A DNA stretch of 64,000 nt from Alcanivorax sp. REN37 (GTDB lineage Bacteria; Pseudomonadota; Gammaproteobacteria; Pseudomonadales; Alcanivoracaceae), in NCBI RefSeq assembly GCF_041102775.1, contig NZ_JBGCUO010000001.1, positions 1,240,001 through 1,304,000 of the forward strand, given 5' to 3'. Of this stretch, positions 11,273 to 20,837 are shown in pieces. A program made the position numbers and the translations under genes. Position 1 is the stretch's first letter, and every line of letters begins with the position of its first letter. The notes under the pieces are model-generated. The model searched no databases. It saw nothing but the letters and a program-made list of their open reading frames with translations, and had not been told where the DNA came from.

Positions 11273-12031
11273 TCACGCGCCGTACTGGGCGAGCAGGTAA
11301 TCCATGATCGCCTGCGACTCGAACAGTTCATCGCCGCTGTTAGGGTCGACCAGATAAGGAATAGCCACCTTGCCGGCCCGTTCCAACAGCGCCAAGCGGT
11401 TGCGCTGCTCTGGGCGGTAATCCGGTGCCACCCGTGCGCGCAGTGGCGGCAGTACCCAGTCCATCGCCTGGGTGCGGCCGGACTGGCGCAGGATGTAGGG
11501 AATTTCCAGCTCGGTCAGCAGCTCGCGCACGCGGCGGGCAAACGGGCTGGCTTCGAAGCTGTACAGCTCCAGCAGCTCTTCCGGCGGTTGGCTGTGCCGC
11601 GCGCGCAGACCCCGACCGGCACGCAGGGCGGACGCGCCGAACGACCCGGCGGTGCTGAGTGCGCGGCTGAGCAATCCGGTGGGAGCGGGGCGATTGCCAT
11701 AGGTGCTGTACAGGTACTCGATGATGTCATCGGACTCGTACAGCAGCTCGTCGGTGTTCGGGTCTTCCAAGAACGGGAACTGTTCCTTGCCACCGATGCG
11801 GGCGACCAGCTCGCGATAGCGGCTGCCACCCTTCGGGCACGGGTAAATCTCCACGTCCAGATCCAGATCAGTCAGGGCCTCGCGCACCCGGCGACAGAAC
11901 GGGCAGCCTTCCATGTCGTACAGACGCAACAATTCGGCCGGCTGTTTGTGGCCACTGCGACTCTGGATGCCGCGGCCTTGTTCGCTGGCGGAGGCCAACA
12001 ACGCGGTGCCGATATCGAAAACAGCGCTCAT
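11273..12031 (-). CDS. Tandem glutathione S-transferase N-terminal (thioredoxin-fold) protein
   Basis: The 252-residue product holds two thioredoxin-fold GST N-terminal domains in a row. Domain 1 (about residues 35-125) has LRLYDMEGCPFCRRVREAL with an intact CPFC redox pair and a QFPFLEDPNT cis-Pro loop. Domain 2 (about 150-250) has LLELYSFEASPFARRVRELL, where both Cys are replaced (SPFA), then KVAIPYLVDPNSGDELFES. Neither domain has the helical GST C-terminus. It may act in glutathione-linked redox chemistry; the target is unknown. ATG 12031 follows AGGAGCGTTGGAG; an in-frame TTG at 12037 is less likely. Confidence 0.8.
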   Translation of the reverse strand: MSAVFDIGTALLASASEQGRGIQSRSGHKQPAELLRLYDMEGCPFCRRVREALTDLDLDVEIYPCPKGGSRYRELVARIGGKEQFPFLEDPNTDELLYESDDIIEYLYSTYGNRPAPTGLLSRALSTAGSFGASALRAGRGLRARHSQPPEELLELYSFEASPFARRVRELLTELEIPYILRQSGRTQAMDWVLPPLRARVAPDYRPEQRNRLALLERAGKVAIPYLVDPNSGDELFESQAIMDYLLAQYGA

Positions 12032-12190
12032 CTCCAACGCTCCTGAGAATCAATGATGGGGCGACACTAGGGGGCCGCGGGAAAGCGGTCAATGCCGCAA
12101 CGGCTCCAAACCGAGTCTGTGCAGCATTTGGCGGTAAATTTTAACCTGCGGCAGGCGATGAGTACGGCTGTGAAAAAACCGTTCAATTAA

Positions 12191-12223
12191 ACAATTGATA
12201 ATCATTCTCACTGAAACTATGAT
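12191..12223 (+). promoter_or_regulatory. Fur-box promoter upstream of TonB-dependent receptor
   Basis: TTGATA (12195-12200) and TATGAT (12218-12223) are 17 bp apart. ACAATTGATAATCATTCTC at 12191-12209 overlaps the -35 and matches the 19-bp Fur consensus GATAATGATAATCATTATC at 14 positions, 12 of the last 13. Iron-dependent repression of the downstream receptor is therefore likely. Confidence 0.75.
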
Positions 12224-12292
12224 CGCCCGGCAGTTTGCGGGGAAGGGGACTCCCAGCAGAACCAGACTTCTTTCTCATCCGGGGACCATCAC

Positions 12293-14473
12293 ATGTTGAA
12301 GCTCAAATCTCTGCGGCCCGCCGCGGGTTGCTTGTTGCTGTTTGCCGGTTATGCCGGTGCCGAGGCCCTGCCGGTCACCGACGCGCCGCGTGCGCTGGAA
12401 CCGGTCTTGGTGACCGATGACGTCATTACTCAGGATGCAGCACGGGCGCTCGCGCAGCGCCAGAACAGCGTCAATGCCACAGTGGTGATTGGCCGCGAAC
12501 AGTTAGCCCAGTTCGGTGATCTGGCGCTGGGCGATGCGCTGCGCCGTATTGCCGGTGTCAGTTTCCCCAACCCCAACCGCGCCCGCGAGCCGCGCCTGCG
12601 CGGTGCCAGCCGCGAATACACCCAGACGCTGGTGGATGGCCGCCGGTTGCTGGATGGCAGCTCGGACCGCAGCACCGAGTTGGATCGCATCCCGGTGTCG
12701 CTGGTAGAGAGGGTGGAAATCATCCGCACGCCCACTGCGGGCATGGACGGCCAAGGCGCCGCCGGCACCATCAACGTGGTGCTGCGGCGGGACATTGAAC
12801 AGCCGGCCGGCAGCGTGCAGTTTTCGCTCGGCCACCATGAAGGTCAGGGCAACATCGCCTCGACCACTGTCAACCAAGTGGGGCAGGTGGACCGGCTGTC
12901 CTATGCGTTGGCGGTGAACCTGCAGCGCAACCGCCGCGGCGAGGGCAGTGACAGCTACGACTACCGCCCTAACGGTGACCCCAAAAGTGCCTCGCTAGAC
13001 CGCAATGGTCGCCGCTTGGATCAAGTCAATGTCACCCCACGGCTGATCTTCAACCTCGACCAAAGGGAGCTGACGCTGTCGCCCTATTACCTGCGTACCC
13101 GCGAAGACCGCCACAGCGTGGGCGACAAAGTGGCTGCCGATCTGGTCACGGTGAATGAGCGCAGCGTGGAAGACCGTGAGCGTATCCGGGAATTCTGGGG
13201 TTCCCATGTTCAGTGGCAACAGCCGTTGGCAGCCGTGTGGGACCTGGATCTGCAGCTGGATCTGCAGCAGGGCAAGGAAGACACCGAACGCAACGGTGTG
13301 CGCTATAACGCCAGCGGTGCCATCGATCAGCGCGACCGCCGCGATGCACGCATCGATCTGGCGCGCTATCAAGCCAGCGCTTCGGTGGGCCGTCAGTGGG
13401 CCCGCCACCAGCTGCAACTGGGCACCCTGTGGAGCCAGGAGCGGCGCGAGGAAGACAACGCCGAAACCCGCAATGGCGCGCCGCGCCCGCCCAACGCCTC
13501 GCGGCAGATGGATGTGCGCGAAGACATCCTAGCCGCCTGGGCGGAATCCACCTGGCAACCGCAGTCCGCGCTGCGGGTGAACTACGGTCTGCGCATGGAG
13601 CGCGGTGAAACCCAATCGACGCCGGTCGGTGCGCGCACCTCTAAACAAGACGCCACCGAGCTGTTGCCTTCGGCCAGTGTCGCCTACCGCTTCCACCCGC
13701 AGTGGGAAGCTCGCGCTGGCGTGGCCCGCACCCTGCGCCGCTCTGATCTGCGTGACCTGTCGACGCTGGTGGAACAGAAGAGCGGTACCATCGCCAAGCC
13801 CGATAAGAGCGGCAACCCAGATGTGAAGCCGGAACGGATCTGGGGCGTGGACCTGGGACTCGACCATTACCTGAGTCAGCTCGGCGGCCATGTCGGCATC
13901 AACCTGTTCCACCGCGATGTAGAAGACCGCATTGAAACCATGCTAGTGGACACCAACGGCCGCTGGGTATCGAAACCGGTCAACGCCTCGGAAGGCTATT
14001 TTCAAGGCGTTGAGCTGGAAGCGCGGGTACCGGTGGGCGACACCGGGCTCACCACCTGGGGCAACGCCACCTTCATGCGTTCGCGGGTCAAAGACCCGAT
14101 GACCTCGGAGCGGCGCCGCTTCAGCGACCAACCGGATGCGCTCTACAACGTCGGACTGGATTACTTCATCGCGCCGATGAACCTGACCTTGGGCACTCAT
14201 TACCACTACATCCCGAGCTACAACACCAAGGTGATGTTGGCCGACGGTGGCCGCCGTGACCTGCGCGAAGAAAGCCTCAACCGGCTCGACTTCTCCGCCC
14301 GTTATGCCGCCAGCCGCCAGTTTGAAATTAGTGCTCAGGCCCTTAACGTGACCCGCCGTGCGGGCCGTAGCCACAGCACCGTGTTCAAGCCGGACATGAG
14401 CCTCGACAGCAGTAACTTCTCTGACGCCCCATCCGCGCGCGCCTATCAGGTCGCCGCCGTTTACCACTGGTAA
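12293..14473 (+). CDS. TonB-dependent outer-membrane receptor
   Basis: The 726-residue product has a signal peptide (LKSLRPAAGCLLLFAGYAGAEA), a TonB-box-like EPVLVTD, a plug domain (residues about 50-165: VVIGREQLAQFGDLALGDALRRIAG, LRGASREYTQTLVDGRRLL, VERVEIIRTPTAGMDGQGAAGTINVVLRR) and a 22-strand-type barrel ending in a terminal aromatic (VAAVYHW), as required for outer-membrane assembly. It imports an iron chelate or other scarce nutrient using TonB energy. The promoter has a Fur box, supporting iron-siderophore uptake, but no siderophore or ABC genes are adjacent, so the ligand is unknown. Confidence 0.93.
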   Translation: MLKLKSLRPAAGCLLLFAGYAGAEALPVTDAPRALEPVLVTDDVITQDAARALAQRQNSVNATVVIGREQLAQFGDLALGDALRRIAGVSFPNPNRAREPRLRGASREYTQTLVDGRRLLDGSSDRSTELDRIPVSLVERVEIIRTPTAGMDGQGAAGTINVVLRRDIEQPAGSVQFSLGHHEGQGNIASTTVNQVGQVDRLSYALAVNLQRNRRGEGSDSYDYRPNGDPKSASLDRNGRRLDQVNVTPRLIFNLDQRELTLSPYYLRTREDRHSVGDKVAADLVTVNERSVEDRERIREFWGSHVQWQQPLAAVWDLDLQLDLQQGKEDTERNGVRYNASGAIDQRDRRDARIDLARYQASASVGRQWARHQLQLGTLWSQERREEDNAETRNGAPRPPNASRQMDVREDILAAWAESTWQPQSALRVNYGLRMERGETQSTPVGARTSKQDATELLPSASVAYRFHPQWEARAGVARTLRRSDLRDLSTLVEQKSGTIAKPDKSGNPDVKPERIWGVDLGLDHYLSQLGGHVGINLFHRDVEDRIETMLVDTNGRWVSKPVNASEGYFQGVELEARVPVGDTGLTTWGNATFMRSRVKDPMTSERRRFSDQPDALYNVGLDYFIAPMNLTLGTHYHYIPSYNTKVMLADGGRRDLREESLNRLDFSARYAASRQFEISAQALNVTRRAGRSHSTVFKPDMSLDSSNFSDAPSARAYQVAAVYHW

Positions 14474-14647
14474 GCAGTTCCTCTCCGGTGGCGGCGGCCT
14501 GCAAAAGGCCGCCGCCATTCACCCAACAGCTCAAAACAGCTGAGCACTCCTGTCATTGTGACCAAGCGTTTGCTCGGGCATGTTAACCGCCTGTGCCGGG
14601 CGGTGGTGCCCGGCAATCCACCGACTGAAGGCGAAAGGACCCTCTCC

Positions 14648-15859
<1,212 letters not shown>

Positions 15860-15888
15860 GCCGCGCCCCACGACCCCGGAGACTTTTC

Positions 15889-18051
15889 ATGACTGAACAA
15901 ACTGCGATTCGTTGGGACCTCGACGCGGACGGCATCGTTACCCTGACGCTGGATGATCCGAACCAATCTGCCAACACCATGAACGAGCTGTATGGCCGTT
16001 CCATGGCGGCCACCGTTGAGCGCCTGCAGCAAGAAAAAGACCAGATCAACGGCATCATCATCACCTCCGCCAAGAAAACCTTCTTTGCCGGCGGTGACCT
16101 GCGCGACCTGCTCAAGGCGCGCCAGGAAGACGCCCCGCAATTCCTCGCCAACGTCACTGAGATCAAGCGCCAGCTGCGCGTGATCGAGACGCTCGGCAAG
16201 CCGGTAGTGGCGGCGCTGAACGGCACTGCTCTGGGCGGTGGCATGGAAATCGCCTTGGCTTGTCACCATCGGGTGGCGCTGGACAATCCATCGGCCCAAT
16301 TCGGCCTGCCGGAAGTCACCCTCGGCCTGTTGCCTGGCGGCGGCGGCGTGACCCGCGTGGTGCGCATGCTTGGCATTCAGAACGCGCTGATGAACGTGCT
16401 GATGCAAGGCCAGCGCATGAAGGCGGCGAAGGCCAAATCTGTCGGCCTGATCGATGACATTGCCGCCACCCCGGAAGAAATGCTGGAAAAGGCCCGCGCC
16501 TGGATCAAGGCCAACCCGTCGTCCAAGCAGCCGTGGGACAAGCAGGGCTTCAAAATCCCCGGCGGCGATCCCAAAGTGCCGGCCTTTGCCATGAACCTGC
16601 CGGCATTCCCGGCCAACCTGCGCAAGCAAATCAAAGGTGCCAACTACCCGGCGCCGCTGGCGATCATGTCGGCGGCGGTGGAAGGCGCCCAGGTGGACTT
16701 CGACAGCGCTTCCTTGATCGAAGGCCGCTACTTCGTGTCCTTGGTCACCAGTCAGGTGGCGAAGAACATGATCACCGCGTTCTTCTTCAACCTGCAGGCG
16801 ATCAACGCCGGTGCCAGCCGTCCCAAAGACGTGCCGAAGTACAAGGTTGAGAAAATGGCGGTGCTGGGCGCCGGCATGATGGGCGCGGGCATTGCCTACG
16901 TCAGCGCCCGCTCCGGTGCCGAGGTATTGCTCAAGGATGTCTCGCTGGAGAACGCCGAGCGCGGCAAAGACTACTCACGCAAGCTGCTCGACAAGGACGT
17001 GTCCCGCGGCCGCCTGACCGCGGAAAAGCGCGATGAAATCCTGGCGCGCATCACCCCCACCGCCGATGCCAACGATCTGGCGGGCGTCGACTTTGTCATC
17101 GAAGCGGTGTTCGAGAACACCGAGCTGAAACACAAGGTGTTCCAGGAAATTCAGGACGTGGTGAAACCGGGCGCGGTGCTGGGGTCCAACACCTCCACGC
17201 TGCCGATCACCGGTTTGGCGGAAGGTGTGCGCGACCAGGCCAACTTTATCGGCATCCACTTCTTCAGCCCGGTGGACAAAATGCCGCTGGTGGAAATCAT
17301 CCGTGGCAAGAACACCAGCGATGAAGTGCTCGCTAAGGTGTTCGACTACACGCTGCAGATCAAGAAAACGCCGATCGTGGTTAACGATTCACGCGGCTTC
17401 TTCACCAGCCGTGTGATCGGCACCTTCATCAACGAAGCCATCGCCATGGTGGGCGAGGGCATCAGCCCGATTTCCATCGAGCAGGCCGCCACCCAAGCCG
17501 GTTACCCGGTGGGCGCGCTGAAGCTGATGGATGAAATCAACATGAAGCTGTCGCTCAAGATCGCCGGTGAATACCAAGCCGCGGCCAAAGCGGCGGGCCA
17601 AGAGCCCGTGCAGCACCCGGCGCTGGCGGTAATGGAGCGCATGGTCAACGAATTCCAGCGTCCGGGGAAACTCGATGGCGCCGGTTTCTACGACTACCCG
17701 GAGGGCGGCAAGCCGCGCATTTGGCAGGGCTTGTACGATGCCTTTGGTGGCCAGCAGGAGATCCCGCTGCGCGACATGCAGGAGCGCATGCTGTTTGCTG
17801 AAGCGTTGGAAACCGCCAAATGTGTGGAGGAGGGCGTGCTGACCTCGGTGGGCGATGCCAACATCGGTTCCATCTTCGGCATTGGCTTCCCGGCTTGGAG
17901 CGGTGGTGTGCTGCAGTACATCAACCAGTACCAAGGCGGTCTGAAGGGCTTCATTGCCCGCGCTGAGGAACTGGCTGCCACCTACGGCGCCCGTTTTGCA
18001 GTGCCGCAGCTGCTGCGTGACATGGCGGACAAAGGCGAGACCTTCCGCTGA
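15889..18051 (+). CDS. Multifunctional fatty-acid oxidation subunit (enoyl-CoA hydratase / 3-hydroxyacyl-CoA dehydrogenase)
   Basis: The 720-residue product combines an N-terminal crotonase domain (residues 1-300: FAGGDLRDLL, GTALGGGMEIALACHHR, FGLPEVTLGLLPGGGG with the catalytic Glu residues) and a C-terminal L-3-hydroxyacyl-CoA dehydrogenase (from about 320: the Rossmann motif MAVLGAGMMGAGIAY, SNTSTLPITGLAE, HFFSPVDKMPLVEII with catalytic His). It performs hydration and NAD-dependent oxidation in beta-oxidation, passing product to the thiolase encoded just upstream. It is equivalent to FadB or FadJ; I cannot choose between these names from the sequence. A strong terminator follows. Confidence 0.93.
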   Translation: MTEQTAIRWDLDADGIVTLTLDDPNQSANTMNELYGRSMAATVERLQQEKDQINGIIITSAKKTFFAGGDLRDLLKARQEDAPQFLANVTEIKRQLRVIETLGKPVVAALNGTALGGGMEIALACHHRVALDNPSAQFGLPEVTLGLLPGGGGVTRVVRMLGIQNALMNVLMQGQRMKAAKAKSVGLIDDIAATPEEMLEKARAWIKANPSSKQPWDKQGFKIPGGDPKVPAFAMNLPAFPANLRKQIKGANYPAPLAIMSAAVEGAQVDFDSASLIEGRYFVSLVTSQVAKNMITAFFFNLQAINAGASRPKDVPKYKVEKMAVLGAGMMGAGIAYVSARSGAEVLLKDVSLENAERGKDYSRKLLDKDVSRGRLTAEKRDEILARITPTADANDLAGVDFVIEAVFENTELKHKVFQEIQDVVKPGAVLGSNTSTLPITGLAEGVRDQANFIGIHFFSPVDKMPLVEIIRGKNTSDEVLAKVFDYTLQIKKTPIVVNDSRGFFTSRVIGTFINEAIAMVGEGISPISIEQAATQAGYPVGALKLMDEINMKLSLKIAGEYQAAAKAAGQEPVQHPALAVMERMVNEFQRPGKLDGAGFYDYPEGGKPRIWQGLYDAFGGQQEIPLRDMQERMLFAEALETAKCVEEGVLTSVGDANIGSIFGIGFPAWSGGVLQYINQYQGGLKGFIARAEELAATYGARFAVPQLLRDMADKGETFR

Positions 18052-18067
18052 GTCGTCCGGCTATCGG

Positions 18068-18094
18068 AAAAGCCCGCTTCGGCGGGCTTTTTTG
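18068..18094 (+). terminator. Rho-independent terminator after the beta-oxidation pair
   Basis: AAAAGCCCGC-TTC-GGCGGGCTTTT stem-loop followed by T-run. Confidence 0.9.
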
Positions 18095-18602
18095 TGGGCG
18101 TCAGGTGGCGCTCTGCTGTTTCCGATAATGGGTACTAGGCCGCCGCGTAAGTAAATGGGTGGGGGCTGTGTGAAATGCGGCCGTGTTTTTACTCATCTTC
18201 TAAATGTAATAAATTAGAAAATATACCGGTGCCAACACGTTGGATGACAGTGGCCAATGGTGTGGTAATTGGTTTTTCTTTGCTGGAACGACCTTTCGTT
18301 TTGATTTTTTGTTGTTGGAGTGACGGGGTTTGTCACTTTTCTGGAACGGCGAAGATGAATAGTGAACTGATTGTAACCTGCTGATTTTGAAGGTGTTGAC
18401 CTGCATCAAGTCGCTGATGAGAATAGCCGACCTACCGCACGGCAGAGGCGGGCTGCTTCTCCACTTTTAGGTTTTTGTATTCGGGTTGATGAAGAACGAG
18501 CGCACTGAGTGCGCAGGGGTAAACACGTCATGCGATTGAATCCGCTGAAATCAGCCATGGGCTGGGACCTCGTTAATGCCGGTCGCTTCCGGGAGGACAC
18601 CC
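18095..18602. other. AT-richer intergenic stretch without recognised gene
   Basis: About 500 bp. Bases near 18175-18385 are visibly AT-richer than the flanks (for example TAAATGTAATAAATTAGAAA). A 69-codon open frame there has no homology I recognise and no ribosome-binding site. GCGCACTGAGTGCGC near 18508 is a short palindrome. The composition suggests acquired or decayed DNA next to the transposase-like gene. Confidence 0.4.
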
Positions 18603-18908
18603 ATGTCTACTGACGAGCGCATCCTCAATGTCCATTTCAAGCTGCAGGTGGTGTCCTGGATCATCAACGACGGGCAGCCGTTAGAGCTGGTGTGCGAGCA
18701 GCACGGCCTCTATCCGCCGGCGGTGCGTCGCTGGTTGGAGCAGTACGGCGGTTTACCGGCGCCGGCACCGGAGTCCTGTGATCAGTTGCGTCAGCAATTG
18801 CAGGCGCTTGAGGCAGAGAACCTGCGCCTACGTCGTATTAACAGCCGCTTGCAGGCGCTGGTACGCCGTGTACGGCAACAGTTGCGCCTACCGGCACAGA
18901 CCTGTTGA
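18603..18908 (+). CDS. Transposase-derived (IS3 OrfA-like) HTH protein
   Basis: The 101-residue product has a helix-turn-helix of the IS3/IS911 OrfA type (FKLQVVSWIINDGQPLELVC, then HGLYPPAVRRWLEQYGG) and a leucine-zipper-like C-terminal half (LRQQLQALEAENLRLRRINS). A strong GGGAGGA site precedes ATG 18603. No OrfB (DDE catalytic) partner follows and no terminal inverted repeats are visible; the next element is a terminator. It is either a remnant of an insertion sequence or a domesticated DNA-binding protein. Confidence 0.6.
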   Translation: MSTDERILNVHFKLQVVSWIINDGQPLELVCEQHGLYPPAVRRWLEQYGGLPAPAPESCDQLRQQLQALEAENLRLRRINSRLQALVRRVRQQLRLPAQTC

Positions 18909-18956
18909 ACCCAGCGTCGTCTGCGTTGGGAAGCGGGCTCAGTCCGCTGGCGGAAA

Positions 18957-18985
18957 CAAAAACGGCCCCATGCGGGGCCGTTTCT
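18957..18985. terminator. Bidirectional rho-independent terminator
   Basis: AAAAACGGCCCC-ATG-CGGGGCCGTTT has A-runs on one side and T-runs on the other, so it can end both the HTH gene (+) and the convergent ddh gene (-). Confidence 0.85.
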
Positions 18986-19008
18986 CTTGGGCGCTGGCGC
19001 GCTTGCAG

Positions 19009-19995
19009 TCAGAGCAGTTCCTTGCGCAGCTGTGCGGCAGATTTCGGAGACAACAGCCCCGGCGCAATATCGAACACGGTGTAGGCGCCGCATTGTCCGG
19101 ACTGCTGCAAGCGGTATACCGCCCGCGCATACGCCACCAGCACGCTGGAGGTGAACTCCGGGTTGCTGTCCAGCGCCAACGAAAACTCCATGATTTGACG
19201 GGTACTTTCGCCGCTCAGGCCGCTGCGGATCACGAAACCGCCGTGAGGCATTTTGCTGTGCTCGGCGGCCAAGGTGGCGTCGTCGATGATGTGGACGGTG
19301 GTGTCGTAGTCGGCAAAGTAGTCCGGCATGGTGACGATGGCGTTGCGCACCTGATCGGCGTCGGCGCCGTCTTCCAGTACCACATAGCATTCGCGCTGGT
19401 GCTTCTCACGGGTGCTCAGCTGCGGCTGCTCGCCGCGGCGGACCCGTTCGATCGCGTCCTGCGCGGGCAGCGTGTATTGCACACCGGCTTTCACGCCCGG
19501 CACCCGCCGTACTGCGTCGGAGTGGCCTTGGCTGAGGCCCTTGCCCCAGAAGGTGTAGGTTTCGCCGCGTGGCAAAATCGCTTCGCCGAACAGACGGTTG
19601 AGCGAGAACAGGCCCGGATCCCAGCCGCCGGACAGCATTGCCACTTTGCCAGCGGCGCGGGCGGGGGCGTCAAGGGTGTCGAAGTACTCGGGGATGCGGG
19701 CGTGGGTATCGAAGCTGTCGACGGTGTTGAACAGTGCCGCCAGCTGCGGACCCTGTTCCGGCAGATCGCTTTTGGAGCCGCCGCACAGAATCATCACGTC
19801 GATGGCGTCGGTGTAGTCCGCTACCTGAGCCAGTGGCAGCACAGGCACCTCGGCATTGAGTAGGGTGACCGATGCCGGATCGCGGCGGCTGAACACGGCA
19901 ACCAACTCCAGGTCGGGGGAGTGGGTGATGGCGGCTTCGACGCCGCGTCCCAGATTGCCGTAGCCGGCGATGCCGATGCGGATGCGCGCTGTCAT
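19009..19995 (-). CDS. ddh: meso-Diaminopimelate D-dehydrogenase
   Basis: The enzyme interconverts tetrahydrodipicolinate and meso-DAP in one NADPH-dependent step, a shortcut for lysine and peptidoglycan precursor synthesis. The 328-residue product starts with the Rossmann motif RIGIAGYGNLGRGVE, has the NADP-typical VFSRRDP, and ligand-site motifs LCGGSKSDLPEQGP, DSFDTHARIPEYF, SGGWDPGLFSLNR, FWGKGLSQGHSDAVRR and KMPHGGFVIRSG. Length agrees with the Corynebacterium enzyme (about 320). ATG 19995 follows GAGGAG at normal spacing. The single-step dehydrogenase is uncommon in gammaproteobacteria, which mostly use the succinylase route, so horizontal origin is possible. Confidence 0.92.
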   Translation of the reverse strand: MTARIRIGIAGYGNLGRGVEAAITHSPDLELVAVFSRRDPASVTLLNAEVPVLPLAQVADYTDAIDVMILCGGSKSDLPEQGPQLAALFNTVDSFDTHARIPEYFDTLDAPARAAGKVAMLSGGWDPGLFSLNRLFGEAILPRGETYTFWGKGLSQGHSDAVRRVPGVKAGVQYTLPAQDAIERVRRGEQPQLSTREKHQRECYVVLEDGADADQVRNAIVTMPDYFADYDTTVHIIDDATLAAEHSKMPHGGFVIRSGLSGESTRQIMEFSLALDSNPEFTSSVLVAYARAVYRLQQSGQCGAYTVFDIAPGLLSPKSAAQLRKELL

Positions 19996-20244
19996 GGGGT
20001 GGTCTCCTCTGGCCAGGGCGCGCCGTGCCGGCACGCCGGTAAAGCCGCGCATACTACCATCGGCAAGGCCGCGACCCCACCGCCAATCGCAATCTGCTAG
20101 CGTGCGGTAGGAGTTCAAGGGGCAGTGTGAAGCGGGTTGGCGCACAAGGGCTGCCTCGTCGCTGACGGGAGAAAACAAGGTCACCGGCACTGACGGGGCG
20201 ATGCGCGAGGCAGGGCGGTTGCCTGTTATTTTCCCCGTCGTCCC

Positions 20245-20620
20245 TGACTAGCCAGCTAGATATCAAGCCGCCCCGCCGACTCGCTGACCTGCTGACCCGC
20301 TACCCCCCGGACTAGCTGACTAACCGACTAGCCTTCAAACTGATCCACTGATCCACTGATCCACTGATCCACTGATCCACTGACCCACTGACCCACTGAC
20401 CCACTGACCCACTGACCCGCGGACTCGCGGACTCGCGGACCCGCGGACCCGCGGACTCGCTGACCCACCGGCCCACCGACCCAGAGATCCACGGACCCAC
20501 CAACCCTCGGACTAGCTGACTAACCGACTAGTCTCCAAGCTGACCCGCCCACCCGCCCACCCGCCCACCCGCCCACCCGCCCACCCGCCCACCCGCTCAC
20601 CCGCTCACCCGCTATCCCAC
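20245..20620. repeat. Degenerate 8-bp-unit minisatellite (consensus NGACYCRC)
   Basis: From 20245 to about 20620 the + strand can be read in unbroken 8-base steps. Ten units at 20341-20420 are TGATCCAC x5, TGACCCAC x4, TGACCCGC; then GGACTCGC/GGACCCGC units to 20460, mixed units to 20500, and CCACCCGC x6 from 20549. A composite block of about 32 bp (20309-20340) recurs at 20509-20540, exactly 200 bp (25 units) away. The tract lies between ddh and the YeiH gene. There are no unique spacers as in CRISPR. Confidence 0.9.
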
Positions 20621-20640
20621 TGACCTGGTGCATGGCACCT

Positions 20641-20675
20641 GGCACCCGGCATCCGGCATCCGGCATCCGGCATTG
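20641..20675. repeat. Short 7-bp tandem repeat (GGCATCC)
   Basis: GGCACCC, GGCATCC x3 and GGCATTG follow one another immediately after the 8-bp minisatellite, so a second, different unit has expanded next to the first. Confidence 0.85.
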
Positions 20676-20837
20676 CGCTGTCCATTTAGTCGGCGCAAGG
20701 CCCTTGCTCTCGTCTACCACCGCCCGAAACGATCATAGAGTTGCCCGAGGAGGTGGCCGTCCGCTCGGTTATTAGCTGTCTACGCTAACCGCCGTCACCG
20801 CCGTCGGGAGGCTCGACGAGTGCACGCGGAGGCTCGC

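Noticed and set aside
18175-18384. 69-codon open frame in AT-rich DNA
   Set aside because: No ribosome-binding site, no conserved features.
20245-20675. CRISPR array
   Set aside because: Units are contiguous with no unique spacers and no cas genes are nearby.
20312-20720. Minus-strand open frames across the minisatellite, encoding 8-residue repeats such as VGQWVSGS
   Set aside because: They follow from the 8-bp DNA period (24 bp = 8 codons), have no ribosome-binding site, and the unit length shifts frame with each change.
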